Notes: generated by a model from the letters alone, not told the origin. A stretch of DNA of 64,000 nucleotides from Catellatospora methionotrophica (GCF_011297335.1 NZ_JAAOTJ010000017.1:62001-126000); one strand, 5' to 3'. Positions 53,255-62,652 are shown, numbered from the stretch's first letter. Made by a program: numbers and translations.

Positions 53255-53740
53255 TCAGGCCTGGGCGTAGCCGGTGACCCGGCGGCCGAGGTGGGAGGTC
53301 GGGGGAGGGGCGACCGGGCGCAGCGCGTTCGCGGTGGCGCGCACCAGCCAGGCGTTGACCGAGATGCCCTCGGCCGAGGCGGCGCGCTCGGCCGCCTCCT
53401 TGAGCTGCTCGGGCAGGCGCAGGGTGAGCCGGGCCTGATCGCCGCCCTCGATGGGCGGCGGAGCGGGCGCGACGGGCGCGGCCTCGTACGCCGGGGCGAC
53501 CGGTGTGCTGACGACGAGGTCGGCCTCGCGGCCGCGGATGCGGACCTCGACGGTCGGGCCGTCGAGCTTGGTGGTGATCTCGGCGCTCGCGTCGGCCAGC
53601 ACCTCGATGAGGCAGAGCCGGGCCGACGCGTCGAGGGCGAGGGTCAGCAGTTCGGCGGTGCGGGCGACGTCGTCGCCGGCGGGCGCGGCCGCCGCGGCGA
53701 GATCCCGCCGCAGCGACTCGAGATACGGGGACAGGTCCAT
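53255..53740 (-). CDS. Ribbon-helix-helix regulator, operon partner of DUF4097
   Basis: A 161-residue protein. The C-terminal part (about 110-155: QARLTLRLPEQLKEAAERAASAEGISVNAWLVRATANAL in outline) is an Arc/HicB-type ribbon-helix-helix DNA-binding domain. The first 100 residues are acidic and helical, then strand-rich (ITTKLDGPTVEVRIRGREADLVV), and I do not recognise them. The gene is preceded by four regularly spaced TGACGTCA-type boxes, so it is probably an autorepressor. It is not next to a HicA-like toxin. Confidence 0.85.
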   Translation of the reverse strand: MDLSPYLESLRRDLAAAAAPAGDDVARTAELLTLALDASARLCLIEVLADASAEITTKLDGPTVEVRIRGREADLVVSTPVAPAYEAAPVAPAPPPIEGGDQARLTLRLPEQLKEAAERAASAEGISVNAWLVRATANALRPVAPPPTSHLGRRVTGYAQA

Positions 53741-53746
53741 GACACC

Positions 53747-53814
53747 ACTATGACGTCAGAGGTGACGTCACGCAAGTGTCAATCTGACGTCTTGATGACG
53801 GCGACCTGATGTCA
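53747..53814 (-). promoter_or_regulatory. Promoter with TGACGTCA operator array
   Basis: Boxes TGACGTCA (53751-53758), TGACGTCA (53763-53770), TGACGTC(T) (53785-53792) and TGATGTCA (53807-53814) start 12, 22 and 22 bp apart. On the minus strand a -10 CATAGT (53752-53747) overlaps box 1 and ends 6 nt before the ATG at 53740; TTGCGT (53775-53770) 17 bp upstream could be the -35. The array is placed to block transcription; binding by the RHH protein is inferred. Confidence 0.65.
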
Positions 53815-53874
53815 CTATCGCCTTCCGGACAATGGCGGCTATAACCCACCAGCAGTCGAGACGGGAGGGGCCGC

Positions 53875-53880
53875 TAAGCT
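53875..53880 (+). promoter_or_regulatory. Putative leaderless -10 (TAAGCT) of thyX
   Basis: It ends 7 nt before the GTG at 53888. Confidence 0.5.
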
Positions 53881-53887
53881 GGCGCGT

Positions 53888-54640
53888 GTGACTGAGATGG
53901 TGAAGCCCGCTGTGCAGCTGATCGCCTGGACGAACTTCCAGGCCCCGGTCGACGTGCCGTGGGACACCGACGCCGAGGGCGGCCAGGCGCTGGCGGAGTT
54001 CGCCGGCCGGGCCTGCTACCAGTCCTGGTCCAAGCCGAACCCGGCCACCGCGACCAACGCCGGTTACCTGCGCCACATCCTCGAGGTGGGCCACTTGTCG
54101 GTGCTGGAGCACGGCACCGCGACGTTCTACTTCACGGGCGTTTCACGTTCTTTCACGCACGAACTGATCCGCCACCGGCACTTCTCGTACTCCCAGCTGT
54201 CCCAGCGCTACGTTCCCGAGCGCGACGCGGCCATGGTCGAGCCCGAGGTGATCGCGGCCAACCCGGAGCTGCACAAGAAGTTCGTCGAGGCCAGCGAGGC
54301 CGCGGTGCGGGCGTACAACGAGCTGCTGGAGGGGCTGGAGGCGACCTTCGCCGACGTGCCCAACGCCACGCTGCGCCGCAAGCAGGCCCGCCAGGCGGCC
54401 CGCGCGGTGCTCCCGAACGCCACCGAGACCCGGATCGTGGTCACCGGCAACTACCGCGCGTGGCGACACTTCATCGCGATGCGGGCGACCGAGCACGCCG
54501 ACGTGGAGATCCGCGAGTTGGCCATCGCCACCCTTCGGGAGCTGCAGAAACTCGCACCGAGCGTGTTCAGTGACTTCACCATCAGCGCCCTTCCGGACGG
54601 CTCGGAGATCGCCTCCAGCGTCTACACCTGGGAGTCCTGA
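53888..54640 (+). CDS. thyX: Flavin-dependent thymidylate synthase
   Basis: A 250-residue ThyX making dTMP from dUMP with FAD, NADPH and methylene-tetrahydrofolate. The family signature [14 protein letters not shown] is present, with [26 protein letters not shown] downstream. Position before dapA is typical of actinobacteria. Confidence 0.97.
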   Translation: MTEMVKPAVQLIAWTNFQAPVDVPWDTDAEGGQALAEFAGRACYQSWSKPNPATATNAGYLRHILEVGHLSVLEHGTATFYFTGVSRSFTHELIRHRHFSYSQLSQRYVPERDAAMVEPEVIAANPELHKKFVEASEAAVRAYNELLEGLEATFADVPNATLRRKQARQAARAVLPNATETRIVVTGNYRAWRHFIAMRATEHADVEIRELAIATLRELQKLAPSVFSDFTISALPDGSEIASSVYTWES

Positions 54641-54669
54641 GGGCCGCGATGGCGTCCACCGTATTCGGC

Positions 54670-54675
54670 TAGGTT
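54670..54675 (+). promoter_or_regulatory. Putative leaderless -10 (TAGGTT) of dapA
   Basis: It ends 6 nt before the ATG at 54682. Confidence 0.5.
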
Positions 54676-54681
54676 GTGTGC

Positions 54682-55578
54682 ATGACGAACAACGCTCAAC
54701 GGCCATTCGGCCGCCTGCTCACCGCGATGGTCACGCCATTCGGTGCGGACGGGGCCGTCGACGCCGACGGTGCCGCACGCCTCGCGGCGTACCTCGTGGA
54801 CGAGCAGCGCAACGACGCGTTGGTCGTCAACGGCACCACCGGTGAGTCGCCCACCACGACCGACGCCGAGAAAGAGGCTGTGATCAGGGCCGTCGTCGAG
54901 GCCGTCGGAGACCGGGCGCAGGTGGTGGCCGGGGTGGGCACGTTCAGCACGCACCACACCGTCGAGCTGGCCCGCTCGGCCGAGAAGGCGGGCGCGCACG
55001 GCCTGCTCGTCGTCTCGCCCTACTACAACAAGCCGCCGCAGGCCGGGCTGGTCAAGCACTTCACGATGGTCGCCGACGCGGTCGACCTGCCGGTCCTGCT
55101 GTACGACATCCCGCACCGCACCGGCGTCGCGATCTCCACCGAGACCATGGTCAACCTGGCCGGGCACCCGCGCATCGTGGGCGTCAAGGACGCCAAGGGC
55201 GACCTGGCCGCCGCGTCCTGGGTCATGCGGCGAGCCGAGTTCGCGTACTACAGCGGCGACGACGCGGCCACCCTCCCGCTGCTGTCCATCGGGGGCGTCG
55301 GCGTCGTCGGCACCTCCACCCACTTCACCGGGGCGGCCACCAAGGACCTGATCGAGGCGTACGGGCGCGGTGACGTCACCGAGGCGCGGCGCCTGCACCT
55401 GGCCCTGCTGCCGCTGTACACCGGAATCTTCCGCACCCAGGGCACCATCCTGGTCAAGGCGGGCCTGGCCGCCCGCGGCCTGCCCGCCGGGTCGGTCCGC
55501 CCGCCACTGGTCGACGCGACCGAGGCCGAGCTGGCGCAACTGCGCATCGACTGCGCGGACGCCGGCCTGCCGCTCTAG
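54682..55578 (+). CDS. dapA: 4-hydroxy-tetrahydrodipicolinate synthase
   Basis: A 298-residue TIM-barrel aldolase joining pyruvate and aspartate semialdehyde in lysine/DAP synthesis. NGTTGESPT and VSPYYNKPPQ bind substrate, and the Schiff-base Lys is in RIVGVKDAKGD. ATG 54682 is chosen from the promoter spacing. Confidence 0.97.
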   Translation: MTNNAQRPFGRLLTAMVTPFGADGAVDADGAARLAAYLVDEQRNDALVVNGTTGESPTTTDAEKEAVIRAVVEAVGDRAQVVAGVGTFSTHHTVELARSAEKAGAHGLLVVSPYYNKPPQAGLVKHFTMVADAVDLPVLLYDIPHRTGVAISTETMVNLAGHPRIVGVKDAKGDLAAASWVMRRAEFAYYSGDDAATLPLLSIGGVGVVGTSTHFTGAATKDLIEAYGRGDVTEARRLHLALLPLYTGIFRTQGTILVKAGLAARGLPAGSVRPPLVDATEAELAQLRIDCADAGLPL

Positions 55579-55676
55579 ACGCCAACGGGGCGCGAAGCCC
55601 CAGCACGACGGCGTGCCGTGTGCCGCAGCCCTGAAACGGCGGCACCCGCGCCGGAGAACATAAGGAGTGATGTTCA

Positions 55677-57386
55677 TTGACCGGGCCACAATTGGAGACT
55701 GGGCGTAGCGCCAACCTGGGCGCGCCCCCGCCGCTGCCCGAGGGCGGCCTGCGGATCATCCCGCTGGGCGGGCTGGGAGCCATCGGCCGCAACATGACCG
55801 TGTTCGAGTTCGGCGGCAAGCTGCTGATCGTCGACTGCGGTGTGCTGTTTCCGGACACCGCCGACCAACCCGGCGTCGACCTGATCCTGCCGGACTTCGC
55901 ACCGATCCTGGACCGCCTCGGCGACGTCCAGGCCATCGTGCTCACGCACGGCCACGAGGACCACATCGGCGCGGTGCCGTACCTGCTCGCCCACAAGAAC
56001 GACATCCCGCTGGTCGGCTCCCAGTTCACGCTGGCGCTGATCGAGGCGAAGCTGGCCGAGCGGCGCATCACGCCGTACACGCTGACCGTCGCCGAGGGGC
56101 AGCGGGAGCGGCTGGGGCCGTTCGAGCTGGAGTTCTTCGCGGTCAACCACTCGATCCCGGACGCGCTGGCGGTCGCCATCCGCACCGACGCCGGGCTGGT
56201 GCTGCACACCGGCGACTTCAAGATGGACCAGCTGCCGCTGGACGGGCGCATCACCGACCTGGCCGGGTTCGCCCGGCTCGGCATGGAGGGCGTCGACCTG
56301 CTGCTGTCGGACTCCACCAACGCGGAGATCCCCGGCTTCGTCTCGCCGGAGAAGCAGATCGGCCCCGTGCTCGGCTCGATCTTCGGCAAGGCGACCGGGC
56401 GCATCATCGTGGCCTCGTTCGCCTCGCACGTGCACCGGGTGCAGCAGGTGTTCGACGCCGCCGAGGAGCACGGCCGCAAGGTCGCCCTGATCGGCCGGTC
56501 CATGGTCCGCAACATGGGCATCGCCCGCGACCTCGGCCTGCTGAAGGTCAAGGCCGGTCTGATCGTCAACATGGAGGAGGCGGCGAACCTGCCGCCGAAC
56601 GAGATCGTGCTGATGTCGACCGGTTCGCAGGGCGAGCCGATGAGTGCGCTGGGCCGGATGGCCAACGGCGACCACCGCCACATCGTGGTCGGCCCGAACG
56701 ACACGGTGGTGCTGGCGAGCTCCCTGGTCCCCGGCAACGAGACCAGCGTGTACCGGGTGATCAACCAGCTGGCCCGCCTCGGCGCGAACGTCATCCACAA
56801 GGACGTGGCCAAGGTGCACGTCAGCGGGCACGCCCCCGCGGGCGAGCTGCTGTACCTGCTCAACGTGGTCAAGCCCAGCAACCTGATGCCGGTGCACGGC
56901 GAGTGGCGGCACCTGCGTGCCCACGCCCAGCTCGGCGTCGACTCCGGCGTCGACCCGTCGCGGGTGGTGCTGTGCGAGGACGGCGACGTCGTCGACCTCG
57001 TCGAGGGCCACGCCAAACTGGTCGGCCACGTCAAGAGCCGGTACGTCTATGTGGACGGTCTGGCCATCGGCGACGTCGGCGAGAGCCTGCTGACCGAGCG
57101 CCGGGTGCTGGGTGACGGCGGCTTCATCGCGGTGACCGTGGTCGTCGACTCGGTCACCGGCAAGGTCGTCGGCGGCCCGCTGCTGTCGGCGAAGGGCTTC
57201 TCCGAGGACCCGACCGCCTTCGATCCGGCCCTGCCGCTGGTCACCGAGGCCCTGGACCGCGCCGCCCTGGACGGGGTGACCGACTCCCACCAGCTCCAGC
57301 AGATCGTCCGCCGGGTCGTCGGCCGCTGGGTCAACGAGGCCTACCGCCGCCGCCCGATGATCGTCCCGAACGTGCTGGAGGTCTGA
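55677..57386 (+). CDS. rnj: Ribonuclease J
   Basis: A 569-residue metallo-beta-lactamase/beta-CASP nuclease with 5'-3' exo- and endonuclease activity in RNA maturation. The zinc motif HGHEDH is at residues 91-96, LGGLGAIGRNMTVFE opens the fold, LHTGDFKMD and the beta-CASP ASFASHVHRVQQVFDAA follow, and VHVSGHAPAGEL and PVHGEWRHL lie near the C-terminus. TTG 55677 with AAGGAG 9 nt upstream is the start; the ATG at 55670 is out of frame. Confidence 0.95.
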   Translation: MTGPQLETGRSANLGAPPPLPEGGLRIIPLGGLGAIGRNMTVFEFGGKLLIVDCGVLFPDTADQPGVDLILPDFAPILDRLGDVQAIVLTHGHEDHIGAVPYLLAHKNDIPLVGSQFTLALIEAKLAERRITPYTLTVAEGQRERLGPFELEFFAVNHSIPDALAVAIRTDAGLVLHTGDFKMDQLPLDGRITDLAGFARLGMEGVDLLLSDSTNAEIPGFVSPEKQIGPVLGSIFGKATGRIIVASFASHVHRVQQVFDAAEEHGRKVALIGRSMVRNMGIARDLGLLKVKAGLIVNMEEAANLPPNEIVLMSTGSQGEPMSALGRMANGDHRHIVVGPNDTVVLASSLVPGNETSVYRVINQLARLGANVIHKDVAKVHVSGHAPAGELLYLLNVVKPSNLMPVHGEWRHLRAHAQLGVDSGVDPSRVVLCEDGDVVDLVEGHAKLVGHVKSRYVYVDGLAIGDVGESLLTERRVLGDGGFIAVTVVVDSVTGKVVGGPLLSAKGFSEDPTAFDPALPLVTEALDRAALDGVTDSHQLQQIVRRVVGRWVNEAYRRRPMIVPNVLEV

Positions 57387-57412
57387 TCCCCACTGTCCGC
57401 CGTGGAACTCCA

Positions 57413-57482
57413 CCACGTTGATCATGAGCTTAGGGATGTCGACACGCCGTCGAACACGTCCATAAGTTCATGATCAACGTGG
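57413..57482. repeat. Family C intergenic palindrome, copy 2
   Basis: Outer arms CCACGTTGATCATGA and its complement are perfect for about 15 bp, with partial pairing inside. The right end lies 6 bp before the -10 of ftsK. Confidence 0.85.
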
Positions 57483-57488
57483 AGGGGT

Positions 57489-57494
57489 TACGGT
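57489..57494 (+). promoter_or_regulatory. Putative leaderless -10 (TACGGT) of ftsK
   Basis: It ends 6 nt before the ATG at 57501. Confidence 0.45.
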
Positions 57495-57500
57495 GTGGAC

Positions 57501-59993
57501 ATGGCGGGCCGTAGTTCCTCATCGGGCAGTCGTCGAGCTGCCACGCCGACGAAGGCCGCTACGGCGCGTACCCGACAGACCGGGCGTGCGCCGGCTCGCC
57601 GGGCGCCGGCGCGGCGGCCTGCCGCGCGCAGCCGGAGCCGGGTCACCGTCAATCCGGCGGCGCTGTTCGGGCGGCTGTTCGGCGGGCTGTGGATGGCCAT
57701 CGCGCACGGTCTGGGCTGGATGGTGCGCGCCGTCGGCTCGCAGGCCGCCAAGGCGCGCGATCTCGATCCTGAACACCGCCGTGACGGGTTGGGGCTGCTG
57801 CTGATGGCGCTGGCCATCCTGTTCGGCGTCGCCGTGTGGGGGTCCGGGCAGGGCAGCGGGGGAAAGTTCGGCACGTGGCTGGCTGATACGACCCGGTTCT
57901 TCATCGGGGCGACCGCCGCCGCGCTGCCGCTCCTGCTGGCCGTCAGCGGCATCCGGGCCATGCGCGCCGAACCGGACCCCGCCCAGCGGGGGCGCGGCAT
58001 CGTCGGCTGGACGGCGCTCACGCTCGCCTCGACCGCGCTGCTGCACATCACCCTCGCGCCGGTCGACGTGCAGCAGCTGGAGCAGGCCGGTGGGCTGCTC
58101 GGCAAGCTCGTCGGCGGCGGGCTGGGCAGTGTGGTGTCGAATTTCGTCGCGGGGCTGCTGTTCATCCTGCTGCTCACCTTCGGCGTGCTGGTGATCACCG
58201 CGACGCCGGTGAACAAGATCCCGGAGCGGCTGGCGAACCTGCGCGACAGCTTCCTCGGCGTCGCCACGCCGGAACGCACCGACGACGACGTCGACGAGGA
58301 GCAGGAGGTGCCCGCCCCGCGCCGCCGCAAGCGGCTCACCCCGCCCGCCGCGTTCCAGGGCCCCGACCCCGACGACGACTTCGACGACGCGGCGTACGAG
58401 CGCATCCTCGCCGAGCAGGAGACGGTCGCCATCGAGCGGCCCGCCAAGCGGCGCAAGCCCGACCCGCCGCAGCACACCCCGCCGCCCACCAAGACCGAGC
58501 AGCTGCTGCTGCCCAGCCTCGGCGGCGACTACACGCTGCCGCCCGTCAGCCTGCTCAAGCCCGGTGAGGCCGCCAAGACCCGGTCCAAGGCCAACGACGA
58601 GGTCATCGCCGCGCTGGCGCACGTGTTCGACCAGTTCGACGTGGACGCCGCCGTCACCGGGTTCACCCGCGGCCCGACGGTCACCCGCTACGAGGTGGAG
58701 CTCGGGCTCGGCGTCAAGGTGGAGCGCATCACCGCCCTGTCGCGCAACATCGCGTACGCGGTGAAGAGCCCCGATGTGCGTATCCTCAGCCCGATCCCGG
58801 GCAAGAGCGCGGTCGGCGTGGAGATCCCCAACACCGACCGCGAGGACGTGGCCCTGGGCGACGTGCTGCGCTCCCGGGTGGCCACCTCCGAGACGCACCC
58901 GATGGTGGTCGCGCTCGGCAAGGACATCGAGGGCGGCTACGTGGTGGCCAACCTCGCCAAGATGCCGCACATCCTCATCGCGGGCGCGACCGGCGCGGGC
59001 AAGTCGTCGTGCCTGAACTCGCTGCTGGTGTCGATCCTGGCGCGGGCCACCCCGGACCAGGTCCGGCTGCTGCTGATCGACCCCAAGCGCGTCGAGATGA
59101 CCAACTACGAGGGCATCCCGCACCTGGTCACCCCGATCGTCACGAACCCGAAGAAGGCCGCCGACGCGCTGGAGTGGGTCGTCCGCGAGATGGACATGCG
59201 CTACGACGACCTCGCCGCCTCCGGGGTGCGCCACGTCGACGACTACAACCGCAAACTGCGGGCGGGGCAGATCAAGCCGCCGCCGGGCTCCGAGCGGGTG
59301 CTCAAGCCGTACCCGTACCTGCTGGTGGTCGTCGACGAGCTGGCCGACCTGATGATGGTCGCGCCACGCGACGTCGAGGACTCGATCGTGCGCATCACCC
59401 AGCTCGCCCGCGCCGCGGGCATCCACCTGGTGCTGGCCACCCAGCGCCCGTCGGTGGACGTGGTGACCGGTCTGATCAAGGCGAACGTGCCGTCCCGACT
59501 GGCGTTCGCGACCAGCTCGCTGGCCGACTCCCGGGTCATCCTGGACCAGCCCGGCGCGGAGAAGCTGATCGGCCGCGGCGACGCGCTGTTCCTGCCCATG
59601 GGTGCCAGCAAGCCGCAGCGTATCCAGGGTTCCTGGGTCTCCGAGAACGAGATGAACGAGATCGTCGCGTTCTGCAAGCGCCAGCGCGAGCCCGAGTTCC
59701 GCCCCGAGGTGCTGGCCCCGGTGCAGGACACGAAGAAGAAGGTCGACGAGGAGATCGGCGACGACCTGACGCTGCTCATCCAGGCCATCGAGCTCGTCGT
59801 GGTCTCCCAGCTCGGCTCGACCAGCATGCTCCAGCGCAAACTCCGCGTCGGCTTCGCCAAGGCGGGCCGCCTGATGGACCTCATGGAGACCCGCGGCATC
59901 GTCGGCCCCTCCGAAGGCTCCAAGGCCCGTGAGGTCCTCATCAAGCCCGACGAACTGGCCGAGGTCATGGCCTCCCTCGGCGTCGAGGACTGA
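57501..59993 (+). CDS. ftsK: DNA translocase FtsK/SpoIIIE
   Basis: An 830-residue septal DNA pump. A basic N-terminus is followed by four membrane helices (about 90-240), a linker, the alpha-beta motor (Walker A GATGAGKSS at about 495-503; YLLVVVDELADLMMVAPRDVE as Walker B) and a C-terminal gamma winged helix (LLIQAIELVVVSQLGSTSMLQRKLRVGFAKAGRLMDLME in outline) for DNA-orientation reading. ATG 57501 is preferred over GTG 57495 on promoter spacing. Confidence 0.96.
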   Translation: MAGRSSSSGSRRAATPTKAATARTRQTGRAPARRAPARRPAARSRSRVTVNPAALFGRLFGGLWMAIAHGLGWMVRAVGSQAAKARDLDPEHRRDGLGLLLMALAILFGVAVWGSGQGSGGKFGTWLADTTRFFIGATAAALPLLLAVSGIRAMRAEPDPAQRGRGIVGWTALTLASTALLHITLAPVDVQQLEQAGGLLGKLVGGGLGSVVSNFVAGLLFILLLTFGVLVITATPVNKIPERLANLRDSFLGVATPERTDDDVDEEQEVPAPRRRKRLTPPAAFQGPDPDDDFDDAAYERILAEQETVAIERPAKRRKPDPPQHTPPPTKTEQLLLPSLGGDYTLPPVSLLKPGEAAKTRSKANDEVIAALAHVFDQFDVDAAVTGFTRGPTVTRYEVELGLGVKVERITALSRNIAYAVKSPDVRILSPIPGKSAVGVEIPNTDREDVALGDVLRSRVATSETHPMVVALGKDIEGGYVVANLAKMPHILIAGATGAGKSSCLNSLLVSILARATPDQVRLLLIDPKRVEMTNYEGIPHLVTPIVTNPKKAADALEWVVREMDMRYDDLAASGVRHVDDYNRKLRAGQIKPPPGSERVLKPYPYLLVVVDELADLMMVAPRDVEDSIVRITQLARAAGIHLVLATQRPSVDVVTGLIKANVPSRLAFATSSLADSRVILDQPGAEKLIGRGDALFLPMGASKPQRIQGSWVSENEMNEIVAFCKRQREPEFRPEVLAPVQDTKKKVDEEIGDDLTLLIQAIELVVVSQLGSTSMLQRKLRVGFAKAGRLMDLMETRGIVGPSEGSKAREVLIKPDELAEVMASLGVED

Positions 59994-60012
59994 CCCGCCC
60001 CGATCTTGGAAG

Positions 60013-60076
60013 GGTGCACTTTCGGGGAAACCCACCCCCGCGCCGTGGAATGGGTGCGGTTTCCCCGAAAGCGCAG
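60013..60076. repeat. Intergenic palindrome after ftsK (family E)
   Basis: TGCACTTTCGGGGAAAC near 60015 pairs with GGTTTCCCCGAAAGCGCA ending near 60075, with weaker inner pairing. It lies between convergent ftsK and the small membrane gene ending at 60090. Confidence 0.8.
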
Positions 60077-60089
60077 AGCCCTCGCGGGG

Positions 60090-60344
60090 TCAGGCGGGGT
60101 CGGGGGTGCTGGGTGTACGGAGGACGGCGATGAGGGAGGCTGCGCTGACGGCGGACCACACGCCTTCGAGCAGGAGGAAGCCCCAGTCGCGGCTGGTCCA
60201 GGCGAGCCAGGCGAGCACGCCCGCGCCGAGGGTGTTCGCGGTCAGATAGCCGATCGAGCGGGGCGTGGTCCAGCGGAGCTGGGTGGCCACGTACCCGGCC
60301 AGCACGGTGAGCGCGCCGATGATCTGCAGAACGTCGTGATTCAT
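60090..60344 (-). CDS. CBU_0592-like small membrane protein
   Basis: An 84-residue protein with three predicted helices: LQIIGALTVLAGYVATQL, a middle SIGYLTANTLGAGVLAWLAW and FLLLEGVWSAVSAASLIAVL. This layout matches the CBU_0592-like domain, function unknown. ATG 60344 is chosen because upstream in-frame codons lie in repeat-like DNA. Confidence 0.8.
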   Translation of the reverse strand: MNHDVLQIIGALTVLAGYVATQLRWTTPRSIGYLTANTLGAGVLAWLAWTSRDWGFLLLEGVWSAVSAASLIAVLRTPSTPDPA

Positions 60345-60452
60345 GATCGTGTGTTCTGCGCGCCGTCTTGTCGTGCCGGGTACGGCGAGCTCTCGTCCGG
60401 GGCGGGCACCGGAGGGCGCGGCCGGGGTCAAGGTTAGCCCAAAGGGGTTAGC

Positions 60453-60494
60453 AAGGGCACCTTTTGCGACGTATAGCGGTGGGAAGGTGCCCTT
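60453..60494. repeat. AAGGGCACCTT inverted repeat
   Basis: AAGGGCACCTT (60453-60463) and AAGGTGCCCTT (60484-60494) are perfect 11-bp arms with a 20-nt loop. Similar AAGGGNCCCTT-type intergenic repeats are abundant in Micromonosporaceae genomes (from memory). Confidence 0.8.
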
Positions 60495-60536
60495 CCTTAC
60501 ATGGAAGGCAGTGCTCGGTCTGTCGTCGCGGGCCGG

Positions 60537-60542
60537 TAGCCT
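60537..60542 (+). promoter_or_regulatory. Putative leaderless -10 (TAGCCT) of rimO
   Basis: It ends 6 nt before the GTG at 60549. Confidence 0.5.
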
Positions 60543-60548
60543 GGTCGG

Positions 60549-62063
60549 GTGCCAGTCAACTCTTTCCATGATCTTCCCGTGCCCGAGAACGGGCAGCGGC
60601 GGGTCGCGCTGCTGACCCTGGGCTGCGCCCGCAACGAGGTCGACTCCGAGGAGCTGGCCGCCCGCCTTGCGGCCGACGGCTGGCAGGTCAGCACCGACGG
60701 CGAGGGCGCGGACGTGGTCCTCGTCAACACCTGCGGCTTCGTCGAGAAGGCCAAGCAGGACTCGATCGACACCCTGCTGGCCGCCGCCGACACCGGCGCG
60801 AAGGTGGTCGCCGCGGGCTGCATGGCCGAGCGGTACGGCAACCAGCTCGCCGAGAGCCTGCCCGAGGCGGACGCGGTGCTGGGCTTCGACGACTACCCGT
60901 CGATCTCCGCCGCGCTAGGCTCGGTGCTGCGCGGCGACAAGCACGACGCGCACACCCCGCGCGACCGCCGCGAGCTGCTGCCGATCGCCCCGGCCAAGCG
61001 CCGCGAGACCGGCGTGATCGTGCCCGGCCACGCGGCCTTCACCAACGACGAGCACACCCCGGCGCACCTGCGGCCCGTGCTGCGGCACCGGCTCGACAGC
61101 AGCCCGGTGGCCTCGCTCAAGCTGGCCAGCGGCTGCGACCGCCGGTGCTCGTTCTGCGCCATCCCGGCGTTCCGCGGCTCGTTCGTCAGCCGCACCCCCG
61201 ACGAGCTGCTGGCCGAGGCCGAGTGGCTGGCCGGCACGGGCGTGCGCGAGCTGGTGCTGGTCAGCGAGAACTCCACGTCGTACGGCAAGGACCTGGGTGA
61301 CCCGCGGGCGCTGGAGAAGCTGCTGCCGCAGCTCGCCGCGATCCGGGGGCTGGTCCGGGTGCGGGTCAGCTACCTGCAGCCCGCCGAGACCCGGCCCGGC
61401 CTGGTCGAGGCGATCGCCACCACGCCGGGCGTCGCACCGTACTTCGACCTGTCCTTCCAGCACTCGTCCGAGCCGGTGCTGCGCCGGATGCGGCGCTTCG
61501 GTTCCACGGAGCGTTTCCTGGAGCTGCTGGACAGCGCCCGCAAGCTCGCGCCCGAGGCGGGCGCGCGCAGCAACTTCATCGTCGGCTTCCCGGGTGAGAC
61601 CCGCGCCGACTACGAGGAGCTGGTGCGCTTCGTCAGCGAGGCGCGGCTCGACGCGATCGGCGTGTTCGACTACAGCGACGAGGACGGCACCGAGGCCGCG
61701 ACCATGGACGGCAAGGTCGGCGCGAAGACGATCCGCGGCCGGTACGACCGGATGCTGGGCCTGGTCGAGGAGCTGTGCGGCCAGCGGGCCGAGGAGCGCC
61801 TGGGCAGCCTGGTGGACGTGCTCGTGGACACGGTGGACGGAAATGGGGTCGAGGGGCGCGCGGCGCACCAGGCACCGGAGGTCGACGGCTCGACGATGCT
61901 GGTCGCCGGGGCCGACGGGGTCGACCTGGGCGCGCTGCACCCGGGTGACCTGGTGCGGGCCCGGGTGACGGGCACCGAGGGCGTGGACCTGGTCGCCGTA
62001 CCCGTCGAAATGATCGACGCGGCTCCCGCCGGTCGCCCCGCACTGGCCGTGGTGGCTGGTTAG
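60549..62063 (+). CDS. rimO: Ribosomal protein S12 methylthiotransferase
   Basis: A 504-residue radical-SAM enzyme that adds a methylthio group to an Asp of S12. An N-terminal MTTase domain ([28 protein letters not shown]) is followed by the radical-SAM cluster C196-x3-C200-x2-C203 ([11 protein letters not shown]) and a C-terminal TRAM domain. Length is in the usual actinobacterial range. GTG 60549 matches the promoter spacing. Confidence 0.96.
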   Translation: MPVNSFHDLPVPENGQRRVALLTLGCARNEVDSEELAARLAADGWQVSTDGEGADVVLVNTCGFVEKAKQDSIDTLLAAADTGAKVVAAGCMAERYGNQLAESLPEADAVLGFDDYPSISAALGSVLRGDKHDAHTPRDRRELLPIAPAKRRETGVIVPGHAAFTNDEHTPAHLRPVLRHRLDSSPVASLKLASGCDRRCSFCAIPAFRGSFVSRTPDELLAEAEWLAGTGVRELVLVSENSTSYGKDLGDPRALEKLLPQLAAIRGLVRVRVSYLQPAETRPGLVEAIATTPGVAPYFDLSFQHSSEPVLRRMRRFGSTERFLELLDSARKLAPEAGARSNFIVGFPGETRADYEELVRFVSEARLDAIGVFDYSDEDGTEAATMDGKVGAKTIRGRYDRMLGLVEELCGQRAEERLGSLVDVLVDTVDGNGVEGRAAHQAPEVDGSTMLVAGADGVDLGALHPGDLVRARVTGTEGVDLVAVPVEMIDAAPAGRPALAVVAG

Positions 62064-62066
62064 CGT
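62061..62066 (+). promoter_or_regulatory. Putative leaderless -10 (TAGCGT) of pgsA, overlapping a stop codon
   Basis: The TAG stop of rimO is the first half of TAGCGT, which ends 7 nt before the GTG at 62074. Confidence 0.45.
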
Positions 62067-62073
62067 GTCTGCC

Positions 62074-62652
62074 GTGCAGGAACGTTCACGCCGGGTGCCG
62101 CCGCTGCTCAACGCCGCCAACGTCCTCACGGTCGTGCGCATCGTTCTCGTGCCGGTATTCGTGGCACTGGTGATCGTTTCTGGGATGACCGACAACCGCT
62201 GGCGGATCGCGGCCGCGATCACCTTCGGCGTCGCGTCGTTCACCGACTACGTCGACGGCTGGATCGCCCGGCGCTTCGAGCTGGTCACCTCCTTCGGCAA
62301 GGTCGCCGACCCGATCGCGGACAAGGCTCTGACCGGCACCGCGCTCGTCCTGCTGAGCTGGTACGACCTGCTCCCGTGGTGGGTCACCCTGGTGGTCCTG
62401 GTCCGGGAGTGGGGCATCACGCTGATGCGCTTCTGGGTCATCCGGTACGGCGTGATCGCGGCCAGCCGCGGCGGCAAGCTCAAGACGGTGCTGCAGATCG
62501 CCGCCATCGCCTGGTACCTGTGGCCGTTCCCGGCCCCGTGGTCGGCCGTCGGCCCGTGGCTGATGGGCGCGGCGCTGCTGGTGACCGTGGTGACCGGGGT
62601 CGACTACGTGATCGCGGCGGTCCGGCTGCGGCGCGGCGCACCGGCGTCGTGA
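62074..62652 (+). CDS. pgsA: CDP-diacylglycerol-glycerol-3-phosphate 3-phosphatidyltransferase
   Basis: A 192-residue CDP-alcohol phosphatidyltransferase. NAANVLTVVRIVLVPVFVAL opens the protein, and the active-site motif DYVDGWIARRFELVTSFGKVADPIADKAL (DG-x2-AR-x8-G-x3-D-x3-D form) is complete. It makes phosphatidylglycerophosphate. GTG 62065 is an alternative start. It overlaps the next gene by 4 bp. Confidence 0.93.
   Translation: MQERSRRVPPLLNAANVLTVVRIVLVPVFVALVIVSGMTDNRWRIAAAITFGVASFTDYVDGWIARRFELVTSFGKVADPIADKALTGTALVLLSWYDLLPWWVTLVVLVREWGITLMRFWVIRYGVIAASRGGKLKTVLQIAAIAWYLWPFPAPWSAVGPWLMGAALLVTVVTGVDYVIAAVRLRRGAPAS

Noticed and set aside
53255-53740. RHH protein as antitoxin of a HicAB module
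   Set aside because: No HicA-like small ORF lies on either side; the partner gene encodes a DUF4097 solenoid.
55670-55708. 12-codon ORF (ATG 55670) just before rnj
   Set aside because: The AAGGAG is too close for this ATG and well placed for the TTG at 55677; it overlaps rnj out of frame.
57519-60035. 838-codon open frame antisense to ftsK
   Set aside because: Same reason; ftsK motifs are complete on the plus strand.
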